Positions 34,553 to 47,059 of a DNA stretch of 64,000 nt are shown piece by piece; position 1 is the stretch's first letter, and each line of letters opens with the position of its first letter. Both the position numbers and the translations under genes were made by a program. The notes beneath the pieces are model-generated. The model ran no database searches. It was not told where the DNA came from and saw only the letters and a list, made by a program, of their open reading frames with translations. Source of the stretch: Neocallimastix lanati (nom. inval.) (lineage: Eukaryota; Neocallimastigomycota; Neocallimastigomycetes; Neocallimastigales; Neocallimastigaceae); contig JACVTC010000119.1 in NCBI GenBank assembly GCA_016946835.1, positions 36,001-100,000 on the forward strand, written 5' to 3'.

Positions 34553-35810
34553 GTTTTCTTTTCAATTTCTTTTCTACTTTTTTTTCTATTATATTTCAAT
34601 CAGTCAAAAATATTCTATTAAATAAGTCAAAGTTTTCTTTTTTCTATTTTAATATATATAATTAATAAATAAATATATAAGTTTATTATTTTTGAATATA
34701 TAATATAAAAAACGTTTTTTAATTTAAAAAAGATTATAAATTTAAATTTTCCTATCAATAATCTAATATATATTTAATCAAAATCACTTTTATTTAATAT
34801 TTATTAATTACTTCAATATAAAGGCTTCTTATAGCATACTTATAAAAAGAAAAATTTTATGTGGTATATAATTATATATTTCTCCTATTTCAAAATTTAT
34901 ATTTATATATAAATTTTAAATTATATATATAACTTTTTTTTTCTTACTTATTTAATAATAAAAAAAAATAAACTTAAATTAAATAATATATTATAAATAA
35001 TATAATTATATATAAAATCAATTAATGAATAAAAAAAAAAAAGTAAAAAGAGAATGTAAAAAAAGGTGATATATTGAAGTATTTAAATATATTAGAAATA
35101 AAATAGAATAAACAATTAAAGGAACATAATGACTGATACAATAGATTATATATATATTTATTTTAATATATTATATTATATTATATTGACCAATATAATG
35201 TGATTATTTAATTTACATATTATAATATTTATATATTACAATATATTTAAATTAAAAATAACAAAAACTTGAATCTCCTATATATTTTAATATTATTATT
35301 TATATAGTGTATTATAATTTAAAATTAAATCACAGATATAATAGTAAATATATAAAACAATAAATTTTAAATACTATTGAATATCAAAATTAATATACTA
35401 TCCCTAAAAAAAATTAATAAATAGTCCGTCTTTTTTTTCATTTTATTATAATATACAGTTTTAATTTATTTTATTATATTTCTCATATAAAAATCTAGAA
35501 AAAAAATTTAATACATTCTAATATATTATTTGTTTTAAATCCAATATAAAGTGTCATACTAAAAAAAATAACATTATATTCTAATATATTATTGATTTAC
35601 AGTTTTTCAATTGATCTAATAAATAAAAATAATATAAATCTTAATATATTATTAATTAAATTTATATATTGTTTATATTAATAAAGAAAATTTGAATTAG
35701 AGTTTTATATTATTATATTTAATCTTAATAAATAATAAAATGTAAGTAGTATAATTATAATATGTGAATTTTAACCTCTAAAATTTCATATTTTATTCTG
35801 ACTAGTAAAT
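34553..35810. other. Upstream region of HMG-box gene and start of gene desert
   Basis: The first 50-70 bases upstream of the ATG are pyrimidine-rich (TTTTCTTTTCAATTTC), a plausible 5' leader. The rest is AT-rich with no open frame. The phrase TTCTAATATATTATT recurs near 35517 and 35579. Confidence 0.5.
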
Positions 35811-36261
35811 TTATTATTTATTATTTATTATTCAATTATTTATTTTTTATTATTTATTACTTATTATTTATTATTTATTATTTATTATTTATTATTTATT
35901 ATTTATTATTTATTATTTATTATTTATTATTTATTATTTATTATTTATTATTTATTATTTATTATTTATTATTTATTATTTATTATTTATTATTTATTAT
36001 TTATTATTTATTATTTATTATTTATTATTTATTATTTATTATTTATTATTTATTATTTATTATTTATTATTTATTACTTATTATTTATTATTTATTATTT
36101 ATTATTTATTATTTATTATTTATTATTTTTATTTATTATTTTTATTTACTATTTACTATTTATTATTTATTATTTATTATTTATTATTTATTATTTATTA
36201 TTTATTATTTATTATTTAATATTTATTATTTTTATTTATTATTTTTATTTATTATTTATTT
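35811..36261. repeat. (TTATTTA)n heptanucleotide satellite 2
   Basis: About 450 bp of nearly perfect TTATTTA heptamers, more homogeneous than satellite 1. Confidence 0.95.
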
Positions 36262-36283
36262 TACATCTATTAGAGAATTAACT

Positions 36284-36358
36284 ACCAAAATAAAGTATTT
36301 TGGTAAATCAATACTTTATTTACTCTGAATTACATATTATTATATGTAATTCAGAGTA
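36284..36358. repeat. Cluster of adjacent hairpins beside satellite 2
   Basis: Hairpin 1: ACCAAAATA (36284-36292), loop AAG, TATTTTGGT (36296-36304). Hairpin 2: 17-bp perfect arms 36321-36337 and 36342-36358 (TACTCTGAATTACATAT) with loop TATT. A third pairing, AATAAAGTATT with AATACTTTATT, overlaps hairpin 1, so alternative folds are possible. Confidence 0.8.
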
Positions 36359-37019
36359 TATTTTGTTTATGAAATATAAATATAATATATATATTCATAT
36401 AAAAATATATTTAAGTATTAATAATATATAGTTTTGTCAAAGAAAATAAACTAATTCAGTAGAAACTATACTACTAAACTAATACGCTATTAAATTGACT
36501 TTTATATATAGTATATTGAATTTTTATGTTTATTTTTATTTTTAAAAAATATTTATATATATGTATATTTAAATTTATGGTGACTCTTTAAAAATACAAA
36601 TTAATACAAATTAACCACCAGGTTAAAAAAAAAAAAAAAAATAAGATAAAAAAAAATAAGGAAAATTAGATAAATAATGCCAGAAATATTTTAAACAATT
36701 CAAATATTGAATTTATTAAATTTTTAAAGATATCTTAATTATAATTATTTAAATATTAGTTATAAGTAATAAATTTAACAAATTTATTATTATTAGAATA
36801 ATTTATATTCTTTTACTAAAATTCTACTTTATTATGATTATTTTATTAATTTCAATTATGGATTTCTTTTAACCAAAAATTTATATTATTTGGCCAAAAG
36901 TAATTATATATAAAATTACTATTTTTTATTTTATTTAATTTTTAAATATATATTGTTATTATTAACAAAAAAAAAATAGTACAAAGGTTATTTAATATTA
37001 TATTTTTATACTATAAGAA

Positions 37020-37058
37020 CTTTACAACGTGGATTAGTTCATTAATCACGTTGTAAAG
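37020..37058. repeat. 12-bp-stem hairpin
   Basis: CTTTACAACGTG (37020-37031) pairs with CACGTTGTAAAG (37047-37058). It is flanked by a looser outer pairing ACAAAGG (about 36981) with CCTTTGT (about 37088). Confidence 0.7.
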
Positions 37059-37340
37059 ATTAGAATTTAAAAATTACTCCGCTAATCCTTTGTAATATTG
37101 AATATTCCTATATTTAGATTTTTACTTACTCTATAATATATATTATTATGTATATTACAGAGAATTATTTAATAATAAAATAATCAATATATTTACCAGA
37201 AAATTTATATATATATATACAAATTTATTTATATCGTTATTATGAATATACTTATTTTTTAAACTTTATGATATATATTAATGTACTACTGTTTAATATA
37301 TAGTAATGTATAATAAAAATAAATCAAATAGTATTAATAA

Positions 37341-37375
<35 letters not shown>

Positions 37376-37761
37376 AACTTTTTGTGTTGTTCTTTATATA
37401 TGTATTGACTCTTTATTTGAATATTATTTCAAAGGATGAAAGAAATTCTTTCTACAGTTAATAATTGCATTATTAGTGATAAATTAAGAGAACTTATATA
37501 ATATAATATTCTTCAAATATTATAATAACTAAAAATTATTTATTTGTCTTATTTTTTATTTTTTTTTCTTAATTTATAATGACTTATATAAATATAATGG
37601 ATAATAGGTAATGGTCATAATAATTATAAATATTTTCATTATATAAATAATGTAGGCAAAACAACAGTTATTTTTCATTTTCAATACTAAGAATATGGTG
37701 TAATTGTAGGCATTTTATTTTTTTTTTTGAGCTCATATCACATGCTTCTAAGCCACTATTC

Positions 37762-37797
<36 letters not shown>

Positions 37798-39242
37798 TAA
37801 TGATTAGTTTTTTTTTTTAATTTTTTTTTTTATTTTTTTTTTGCTACAAACGTATGTTAGTAGAAAAATGATAGAATTAACAAAAAATTTTGACTTTTTT
37901 TATTTTTATTAGGTTAATAAGATTCATTTTTAAATATTGTCCTGTCTTTCCTTTATTTTACATCTTAACATGAATAATAGAAAAATACATTAAATATATT
38001 ATTTCATCTTTTAAGTTTTATTATGGTTTTTTTATTTTATAATTCAATTAAAAACTATTAAAAAATTTATAAGCAAACATAACATAACCCTTACGAATAA
38101 TAAAAATGAAATTTATAATTTATTAAAAAATAAAGTTTATTTAAAGTTTACATTGAATTCAATTATTATTTATATATATTCTATTATATTTATTAATATT
38201 TTTTACATATATAATATTTAAACTCAGATATATTCAATAACTTATTATTTAATACTATGTGTAATTATTAAAATGAAGAAATTTAAATAATGTAAATCCA
38301 GAAATAAAATGTAATTGAAAATTCTTTATTATCTTTGAAAATTGGAGCTAATTAGTATGATTTAATAAATAAAAGAATAAAAAGTTGATAATATGAACTT
38401 CAATATAAAAGTAATACTAACTTTATTCAAAAATAAAAAAAAAGATATTAACTTTCAAATTATAAAAAAGACATTAACTTTTAAAATATTTTGAGGTATT
38501 AATTATTGCAAAACTAATTCAAAAATTATGATTTGTTGTTAGTTACGATTTATATTATTTATTAGTTTATTTTTATTTTTTAAATAGTTTTGTGTATGAT
38601 TATTTATAATTAATCTAATCATAATAGATTGTAAATCGTATTTGATTGATTTGCTTTATTAAAAAAAAAATAAACCAATCTTTATATTTTAAATATATTA
38701 AGTGAGTGAATCAAAATATAAGGGTCATTTATAATTTATCATAAATAAGCAATTTATTGATTATATATTAAACTTTAATATTATATATAATCTAATCTAA
38801 TATAAGATTCATAATATTAATATTATAGTATTACAATCTTTAATTAAATTTAATTTAAATTCCATATAATAAAAGAAAAAAAAAAATTAAAGAATAATCG
38901 AACATTACAATACGTTGGCTTGAATGAAAAAATTTGATATATACCTTTATGAAATGTGGTCAAAAAAAAAGTGTTTTATTATTATTGAATTGATAAAGAT
39001 CTTTAGTTGTTCTATTTTAAAATATAATTTAAAAATCTTCCAGTCTATTATAGTTATTATTTCTTAATTTTTTATTATCTTTATTACCATTATTTCTTTT
39101 TTTTTTTTATTATATTCTTTATCATTATTACTAAATTTTTTTCTTTTTTCTTTTTTTTTTTTGTGTAATTCTTTTATATATGTATTCAATTAAAATATAT
39201 ATTATTACTTTATTGTATTATATTAATTTTATGACTAATATT

Positions 39243-39395
39243 TAATAAAAATCAATTAATATAATAAAAAATTACATAAATATATTAATATATTGTATAA
39301 TAAATATTTATTGTAATTTGTTCTAATTGATTTTTATTACAATAATTAAATATTTATTATACAATATATTAATATATTTATGTAATTTTTTATTA
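39243..39395. repeat. Interleaved inverted repeats (49-bp and 16-bp arms)
   Basis: The large perfect arms 39262-39310 and 39347-39395 (49 bp each) enclose a 36-bp spacer. A second perfect pair, TAATAAAAATCAATTA (39243-39258) and its complement at 39324-39339, is interlocked: its 5' arm lies outside and its 3' arm inside the large loop. The two pairings therefore compete or form a pseudoknot-like topology. Confidence 0.85.
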
Positions 39396-39701
39396 AGTTT
39401 TTTGAAATTTTTTTTTTATATAGTAATATTTTTTTTATTAGAAAAAATAGGAAAATAAAAAACCCTACATTATAAATTTCTATTTATGATTATTTGTTTA
39501 TTTTATAATTTATTATATATATTATTAAAATAAAAAATAAAAAATTTAAATATATTATATATATATGTAATATGAAATAAATTAATAATTTATATTTTTT
39601 GTTAACATTTAGAAATGCTTATTATGTAAATTGAAAAATATAAAAAAAACATAAAGGATTAAATGACATATTCTGTCTCAATTTCATATATAGTAAAAAA
39701 A

Positions 39702-40020
39702 ATAATAAATAATAAATAATAAATAATAATAAATAATAAATAAATAAATAAATAATAAATAATAAATAATAAATAATAATAAATAATAAGTAAATAATAA
39801 ATAATAAATAATAAATAATAAATAATAAATAATAAATAATAAATAATAAATAATAAATAATAAATAATAAATAATAAATAATAAATAATAAATAATAAAT
39901 AATAAATAATAAATAATAAATAATAAATAATAAATAATAAATAATAAATAATAAATAATAAATAATAAATAATTAAATAATAAATAATTAAATAATAAAT
40001 AAATAATAAATAATAAATAA

Positions 40021-40052
<32 letters not shown>

Positions 40053-40282
40053 AATAAATAATAAATAAATAAATAAATAAATAAATAATAAATAATAATA
40101 AATAATAAATAATAAATAAATAAATAAATAAATAAATAATAAATAAATAATAAATAATAAATAATAATAAATAATAAATAAATAAATAAATAAATAAATA
40201 ATAAATAATAAATAAATAATAATAAATAATAAATAATAATAAATAATAAATAAATAATAAATAATATATAATAAATAATAAA
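39702..40282. repeat. (TAAATAA)n heptanucleotide satellite 3 (complementary orientation)
   Basis: About 580 bp of the reverse complement of the TTATTTA heptamer, with tetramer (AAAT)n interruptions in its right half. Confidence 0.95.
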
Positions 40283-41343
40283 TAGTAATTGAATAAATAT
40301 ACGAATAAATAAATCTATAAAAGATATTTTTTATATATTAAGATAATACAATACTACAGTAGATTTAAATAACAAAAAGTAGTCTAACATAAATAATTTT
40401 TATATTGTATTTAGTTTTTTATTATATTAATATTTTATTTTATTTTGTTATTATTATATATATTTTTTTAACCTATTATCTTTTATTTTATTATTATTAT
40501 TATATTTATTACTCATTGTGTTAGGTGACATATATATATATAAATTCATATTCACCTGATTTTTATAAGAAAAATTAGTAATTAGAGGTGTTTCGTGTTA
40601 TAAATTGAGATATAGTATAAACTCAGCAAGATATACCAAGAATTTTTGATAATAATCTGTTCAGTGTTACCATCGATATAATTATAAATACATATGTGAT
40701 TATTTAAGTTAAAACGTTTTCTTCGTTTACTCATGAAAAGTATCTTTTTTTTATTATATAATTAGTAGTTATATGTTTTCCATATTTAAATTTTTAGTAT
40801 TTATAATTAATATGAATATATTATATATACAGAATTATAAATTTCAAATATTTATTTTATATATAATATATTTTATTTTATTTATATAATTGAATTTATA
40901 ATAAAGTATTCAAATTATACTATAAAATTAAAATATTAAAGCTATAAAGATTATTTATTATTATATATACTTTGGTAAAAAATAACAATAAAAACAATAA
41001 ATATTATCTCTAATTTATTTTATATATATGTTGTTTTATTTATAATATGCAATATATCATTATATACTTTTTATTTTATTTATAATTTTATATATTATTT
41101 TTTTTTTTGAGGATGAAATTTCTTTTTATTTATTAAATTTGAATTTAATAATATAATTCCTATTTCATATAAATGATTATATAATATATATATTATAAAT
41201 ATATATATTATAAATATATACCAAAAATACTCCTGCATATATTAGCTTTTTTCATCCTTATATATACTCTAATATGAAATATTTTTAGTATTTATCTTAT
41301 TTTACTTTTAATTCTTTTATTAAATATTTATATATATATATAT

Positions 41344-41380
<37 letters not shown>

Positions 41381-42117
41381 GTAAATAAACAAAATTTCAT
41401 TATTTTTATTTAATTATATAATGAATTAATAAAAAAAAGGAGTTTTCTGTTAACTTTTTTATTATTTAATTAAATCTAACAAAATACAATTAGTAATATC
41501 AAAAAAAAAAAAAAAAAAAAAAAATACAATTAAAATCAAACATTAAGATTTTAATATAAAATAATCATTTTTGTATAAAATTTCTGCGTTATTATATTTT
41601 TAAATATATTTATATTTATTTGTGTTGAGATTAGATTTTTACTTTTTTTTTTTTAGAAAAAAAAAAAAAAAAAAAGCAAAATAAAATAGTTTTGTTATAA
41701 AATTAGATATAAATATAAAAATGTTAAATATTAGAATAATATGATATTATGTTAACCATTAAGTTAAATAAAATAATATTACCGACTTATAAAATAAAAT
41801 ATATAATAAATGTTATAACTATTACTGTTATTATTTTCGTATTTAATAATATTATATATAATAAATAAAAAATAAAAAAGTTTTAGGAATAAAAGTAGTA
41901 TATATATATATATTATATTTTATAAAATAAATAAATAATATATATTAATAAGCAAAGTAGATTAATAAAATATATATAAATAAATAAACAAGTGTATAAA
42001 TAATTATATATGTAAGTAAATAAGAAAAAAAAATATATATATATATAAATTAAATAAAGAATTATATATTAAAATGTTTTATATAAAATTAATTATTCCA
42101 TATATGTTCATTTTTTA

Positions 42118-42150
<33 letters not shown>

Positions 42151-42186
42151 CATTATTATTATTATTATTATTATCATGATTGTTAT

Positions 42187-42224
<38 letters not shown>

Positions 42225-42869
42225 CATGTTTAAAATTTAATATATTTAATAATATATAAACTAATATATTGAAAAGTCATAAATACTATAACAATAGACG
42301 TATTTTTCTACTAATTTTTTTGAAATTAAACATGTCATCTATTTAATCTTTAAATTATAAATTTAGTAATTTATATAATGAAATAAAAATATGTTAAAGT
42401 TATAAATAAATAAATAGATATGTATATTTTATAAATAATTAAAACTAAAAAAAAAAGAATAAAAAATGTCATTCGTATTTTATTATTGATAAATTAATTA
42501 TTGATAACTGTAATTGCAAAATTTATAAAATTAAATATTAATTTTTATAAAATATTTAAATAATTATATTTTAAAACAAAATTATAAAATATATGTAATT
42601 TTTATAACATTTTAGTAAGATCAATTATATTGTACATAAATTAAAATGATGAAGAATCTTCATCTATAAATTTTATTTTTTTTTTTTAAATAAGTCTTTT
42701 TATTTTGGTATATGTTTTTGATATCTATTTTAATCTTAATATATATCTATTATTCTTTTATATGTATTCCAATAATACTCAGCTTAAAAAAATAACAAAA
42801 TTTGTATACATTCTCTTATATATTTAGAGAGTAATTTAGTATAAATTGTTATATATTAAAATTCAATGA
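40283..42869. other. Gene desert
   Basis: AT-rich sequence with poly-T (41347-41379), poly-A and (ATT)n (42118-42177) tracts. I see no coding or RNA gene. Confidence 0.55.
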
Positions 42870-43135
42870 TTTGTCAATGAACCTCCCTCCATACTTGGCT
42901 ATAATAGCTTGGTCCTTTGATTTTCTCCTGAATTTATATGGGATGATTTTCATCCACCCAGGGTGTTTTTCCCTATAAATGAAGTTAGCGTTTGCTCGCT
43001 ATGCTAAATATTCCTGTTACTAGACTATATAATTGTTAGAACAGTGAACATTTGATCTGTGAACGCCCTTGCTTAGAGAGAGGTCTGATACGTTTAAGGA
43101 AAGACTGAAGGCCCAATTGTCCTCCCCTCTCACTA

Positions 43136-43163
<28 letters not shown>
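42870..43163 (+). mobile_element. Poly-A-tailed retroposed fragment (probable LINE 3' end or SINE)
   Basis: An island of clearly higher GC and complexity about 270 bp long, ending in about 25 As, alone in the desert. Plus-strand frames contain NSEHLICERPCLER, reminiscent of the C-terminal His/Cys region of LINE ORF2 proteins, but stops interrupt it. Polarity (A-tail at the right) indicates plus-strand retroposition. It could instead be a SINE; no tRNA-like or snRNA-like head was recognised. Confidence 0.5.
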
Positions 43164-43166
<3 letters not shown>

Positions 43167-45070
43167 ACTTAATTTAAATAATTTATATATGTAGTAGTAT
43201 AATGATAGCATAAAATATTTTTAATTAATGCTATTTAATGGTAATATTTATATTGTAACCAAAATAATAAAAATATGGAAAATTATTAAATTAATATTTA
43301 CACCAAGAATAATAAATATAATAAATCTTTTTTAGAATATATATATTAATTTTAATATATATAATATATTTTATTAAATTTATCTTTTATATAATATTTT
43401 ATTATCCTTAATTTAATAAATCTATTTATTATAAAAATATAATATATTATATAAAAATATTAAAATAATTAAAACATTAAGAATTATATATAAATATATA
43501 AATATTATATAAATTAATTGTCGAAAAGATATTCTTATTTGTGCGTAAAACAAAAATTATATATATATATTATTTAATTTGTAATATATTTATGCATGAA
43601 AGTAATTTTTTTTTTTTAAATTTTTTAATTTGTATATATATACATATACTGGAATAATATAATAAAAGTATACTTTAATATTAATATTGCATCTTATACT
43701 ATTTATATATGTTGCTATAGGAAAGAAGACTCTTTTATTTAAATGAAATTTTCAATATAAAAATTTTATAAATTATATTTTGCACAGAAAGTGATTATGA
43801 TTATATAATTTTGAATCTTTTTATTTTATATCTTAATAGTATTTCCTTATAATCTTTTATATATGTATTATAATTATTAGTAAAATGTTAAATATTTATC
43901 ATATTATTATAAATAATTCTTGATTAATCTAGTTATTTATTAACAGTAATAACTTCGTCATAAAATAGACATATATGAATGAATATAGATTAATCTAGTT
44001 ATTTATTAACAGTAATAACTTCGTCATAAAATAGACATATATGAATGAATATAAAGATATTTATATATAAAGAGAATATATAAATAATTATACATTAAAA
44101 CTTTATATAAAAGATAGTATTAATTATATAATACTCAATATATGTAGCCAAAGGAAATCAATAGCACAAAAATAGAAATTTAAATGAAAAATATTTATCA
44201 TTAAAATATTAAAAAATATTAATTATAACTATAAAAAATAATAAAAAATTTAATAATAAAATTGAATAGTAATTAATAATATATATCAATATTACTTTTC
44301 TTCTATATTCTACTATATATTAAAAATTAATGTAATATATTCCAATACTTTAATTTAATTTTTTATTTTTAAAATATAATTATTTATAAAGTTAATATAA
44401 CAAATATATATTTTAACTTTTTTTTTATTATAAATTATTATTATTATTATTATTAGCTTTTGGTTACATATATAATGAATTTTATTTTTATTTTTAGATT
44501 ATGTAGTATAAATAATATATATATTTTAACTATATAATATGATATAATAGAAATTAACTACTTAAGTAGAGAGTCTTCTGTAATTTTCTTTCTTATTTTA
44601 AAAGATAATCTTATATTAAAAAAAAGATAAAATTATAATATATATAATAAAATAATAAAAAATTATAAAATTTATTAAAAAAATCTAAATTATATATTTA
44701 ATTGTAATATATATAATAATAAAACAGTATTATTTTAAAATTTATTAGTTCATTTATATTACTTTTATTTATTTACCATTGAATCTTAAATATTATATAC
44801 AAATGAATTGAAAAATACTTTTTTTCATTTATTATATTGCTTATTAAAAATAGTTTTATTATTTTAATATTTTATATTATTTTAATATTTTTATTTTAAT
44901 AATCTTTCACTATTATTAAAATGTATTGTATATATAGTTTTATTATCATTTCCTTTTTAAAAGAAAGTTTTATTTAAATTATTATTAAAAATTTATTTCA
45001 TTATATAATTGGTAGGACATATTAAATTATATTTTCTAAAGTATTTTTTTTCTTTTCTTGTATTAAATAC
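43164..45070. other. Gene desert with a 66-bp tandem duplication
   Basis: AT-rich sequence without supported genes; the only distinct structure is the duplication at 43922-44053. Confidence 0.55.
43922..44053. repeat. Perfect 66-bp tandem duplication
   Basis: Units 43922-43987 and 43988-44053 are identical, each starting GATTAATCTAGTTATTTATT and containing ACTTCGTCATAAAATAGAC. Confidence 0.95.
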
Positions 45071-45329
45071 ATAATAAATAATAATAATAAATAATAAATA
45101 ATAAATAATAAATAATAAATAATAAATAATAAATAATAAATAATAAATAATAAATAATAAATAATAAATAATAAATAATAAATAATAAATAATAAATAAT
45201 AAATAATAAATAATAAATAGTAAATAATAAATAATAAATAATAAATAATAAATAATAAATAATAAATAATAAATAATAAATAATAAATAATAAATAATAA
45301 ATAATAAATAATAAATAATAAATAATAAA
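45071..45329. repeat. (TAAATAA)n heptanucleotide satellite 4 (complementary orientation)
   Basis: About 260 bp of the TAAATAA heptamer with a single ATAGTAAAT variant; degenerate traces continue to about 45470. Confidence 0.95.
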
Positions 45330-47059
45330 TTTAATTACAATTAATAATAAAAATTAAATAATTATTTGTTAACAGTACATAATAAATAATTAATATAATA
45401 ATACATAATAAAAATAATATAATAATAAATAGTAAATAAAAAGTAATAAAATAATAAATAATAAAGTATTAATAATTTTATTAAAATAAATTAATAAAGT
45501 TAAATTTCTAGTGTAAAATTAAAATTATTCCATATTAATTTATTATATTTTATTATATATATTTTAATATTATATATTTATATTTATATTGTTATTTATT
45601 AATAAATAATTTCTATATTTTATATATAAATTTCAAATATATTTTATTATATAATCAAAGTTCAAATATAAACATAAATTTTATTATAATACATTTTTTT
45701 AATTTTTTGTTATATGTAGTCAAAGTACATTTATAAATATAATATAATTATACTTTTCCAATAAATAACAATATAATTACTTTAAATAAATTATTAAACT
45801 TCTAATGAATAAGAATTTTAATACTGTAACCTATATTATAGTTACAGAAAACTCTGCGTATAAATTTTTTTTTTTAACAGAAACTAAAATAAAAATCATT
45901 TATAAATTTTAAAATTCTTAAAACATAAATATATTTATAATTACAATTTATATATGTATATATAAAAATTTAACAATTCTTCTTTATGGATAAATTTTTA
46001 TATACATTAATTACAATTATATTATAAATATATATAATACTAACTTTTCTAACTTTTTTTGTTTATATACTTATACTATTAGCTATTAGTAAAGAACATT
46101 AATTAAAAGAATTTATAATTTATAATAAATAATACTTGTTATATATATATATATATATAAATATTGAATTAAAAATATAATTTTATTACAGATATATATA
46201 AATTATGGTATAAAAAAAAAAACATATATATATATTCTATATATTATAATAAAGTAAAACCAAACCAAAAATTCAATAAAATCAATATCATGATCAAAAT
46301 AATTTAATACCTTTAATTAGTATATATATTAGCTACTATAATTTCTTTTTCTATTCTAATTATATAATAAATATATAAATATATGTTATATTAATATATC
46401 TAAACCTTATATATTAGTAAAATTCAAAGTAAATGTTATTTGCAAATAGAGACAGCAACATAATTTTAAAGAACTAGAAATAGAAAAGTTCTTCTTTAAG
46501 GAATTTAAATAATATATATGGCTTTTAATATTTATATTTCAACTATTTATTTTATTTAATTTCATTTTATTTACGGGCATGATTAAGACTGAAATGTATT
46601 TAATTTTTTTTTTTTTTTTTTTTTTTTTTCATATATATAATTTAGTTATATAGATCCTTAGAGCAGAATTATTTTAAATAAATTATGCTTTTTAATAAAT
46701 AAAATTTTATTAATATATTAATCAAAAATAATTATAATTAGTTAAGAGAGATATTATTATAATTTTAAAAAGCAAATAATGAAATATATTATATATATAT
46801 TAAATAATATAAATAGTAACAATATTAATAATTCCATTTAATTCTATTTTTTTATATAATATGAATTAGACTATACTATAATTACAACATAATTCAAAAT
46901 TTAAAATAATCATTATTATTATTAGTAGTAACATTCATATATATAAAATAATAAAAATAAAAACAATAGCAATAATAATAAATGACTAAATTCTCATTCT
47001 ATTCTTTAATAATAAATAATTTTAGTTTTTAATAGTTTATTTCATTTGATTAATTAATA
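45330..47059. other. Gene desert
   Basis: AT-rich, with an approximately 27-base poly-T tract at 46603-46629. Nothing coding or structured was recognised. Confidence 0.55.

Larger units (their letters stand above)
36262..39242. other. Gene desert with hairpins
   Basis: No supported coding sequence in about 3 kb. It holds structured inverted repeats (see 36284-36358 and 37020-37058), poly-T tracts near 37765-37793 and otherwise AT-rich unique sequence. Confidence 0.55.

Noticed and set aside
42870-43140. snRNA, U3 or SRP RNA gene in the GC-richer island
   Set aside because: I compared it mentally with U1-U6 and U3 motifs on both strands and found no matching core.
43020-43211. 63-aa minus-strand frame in the GC-richer island
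   Set aside because: It starts in the A-tail (poly-Phe) and runs against the polarity implied by the tail.
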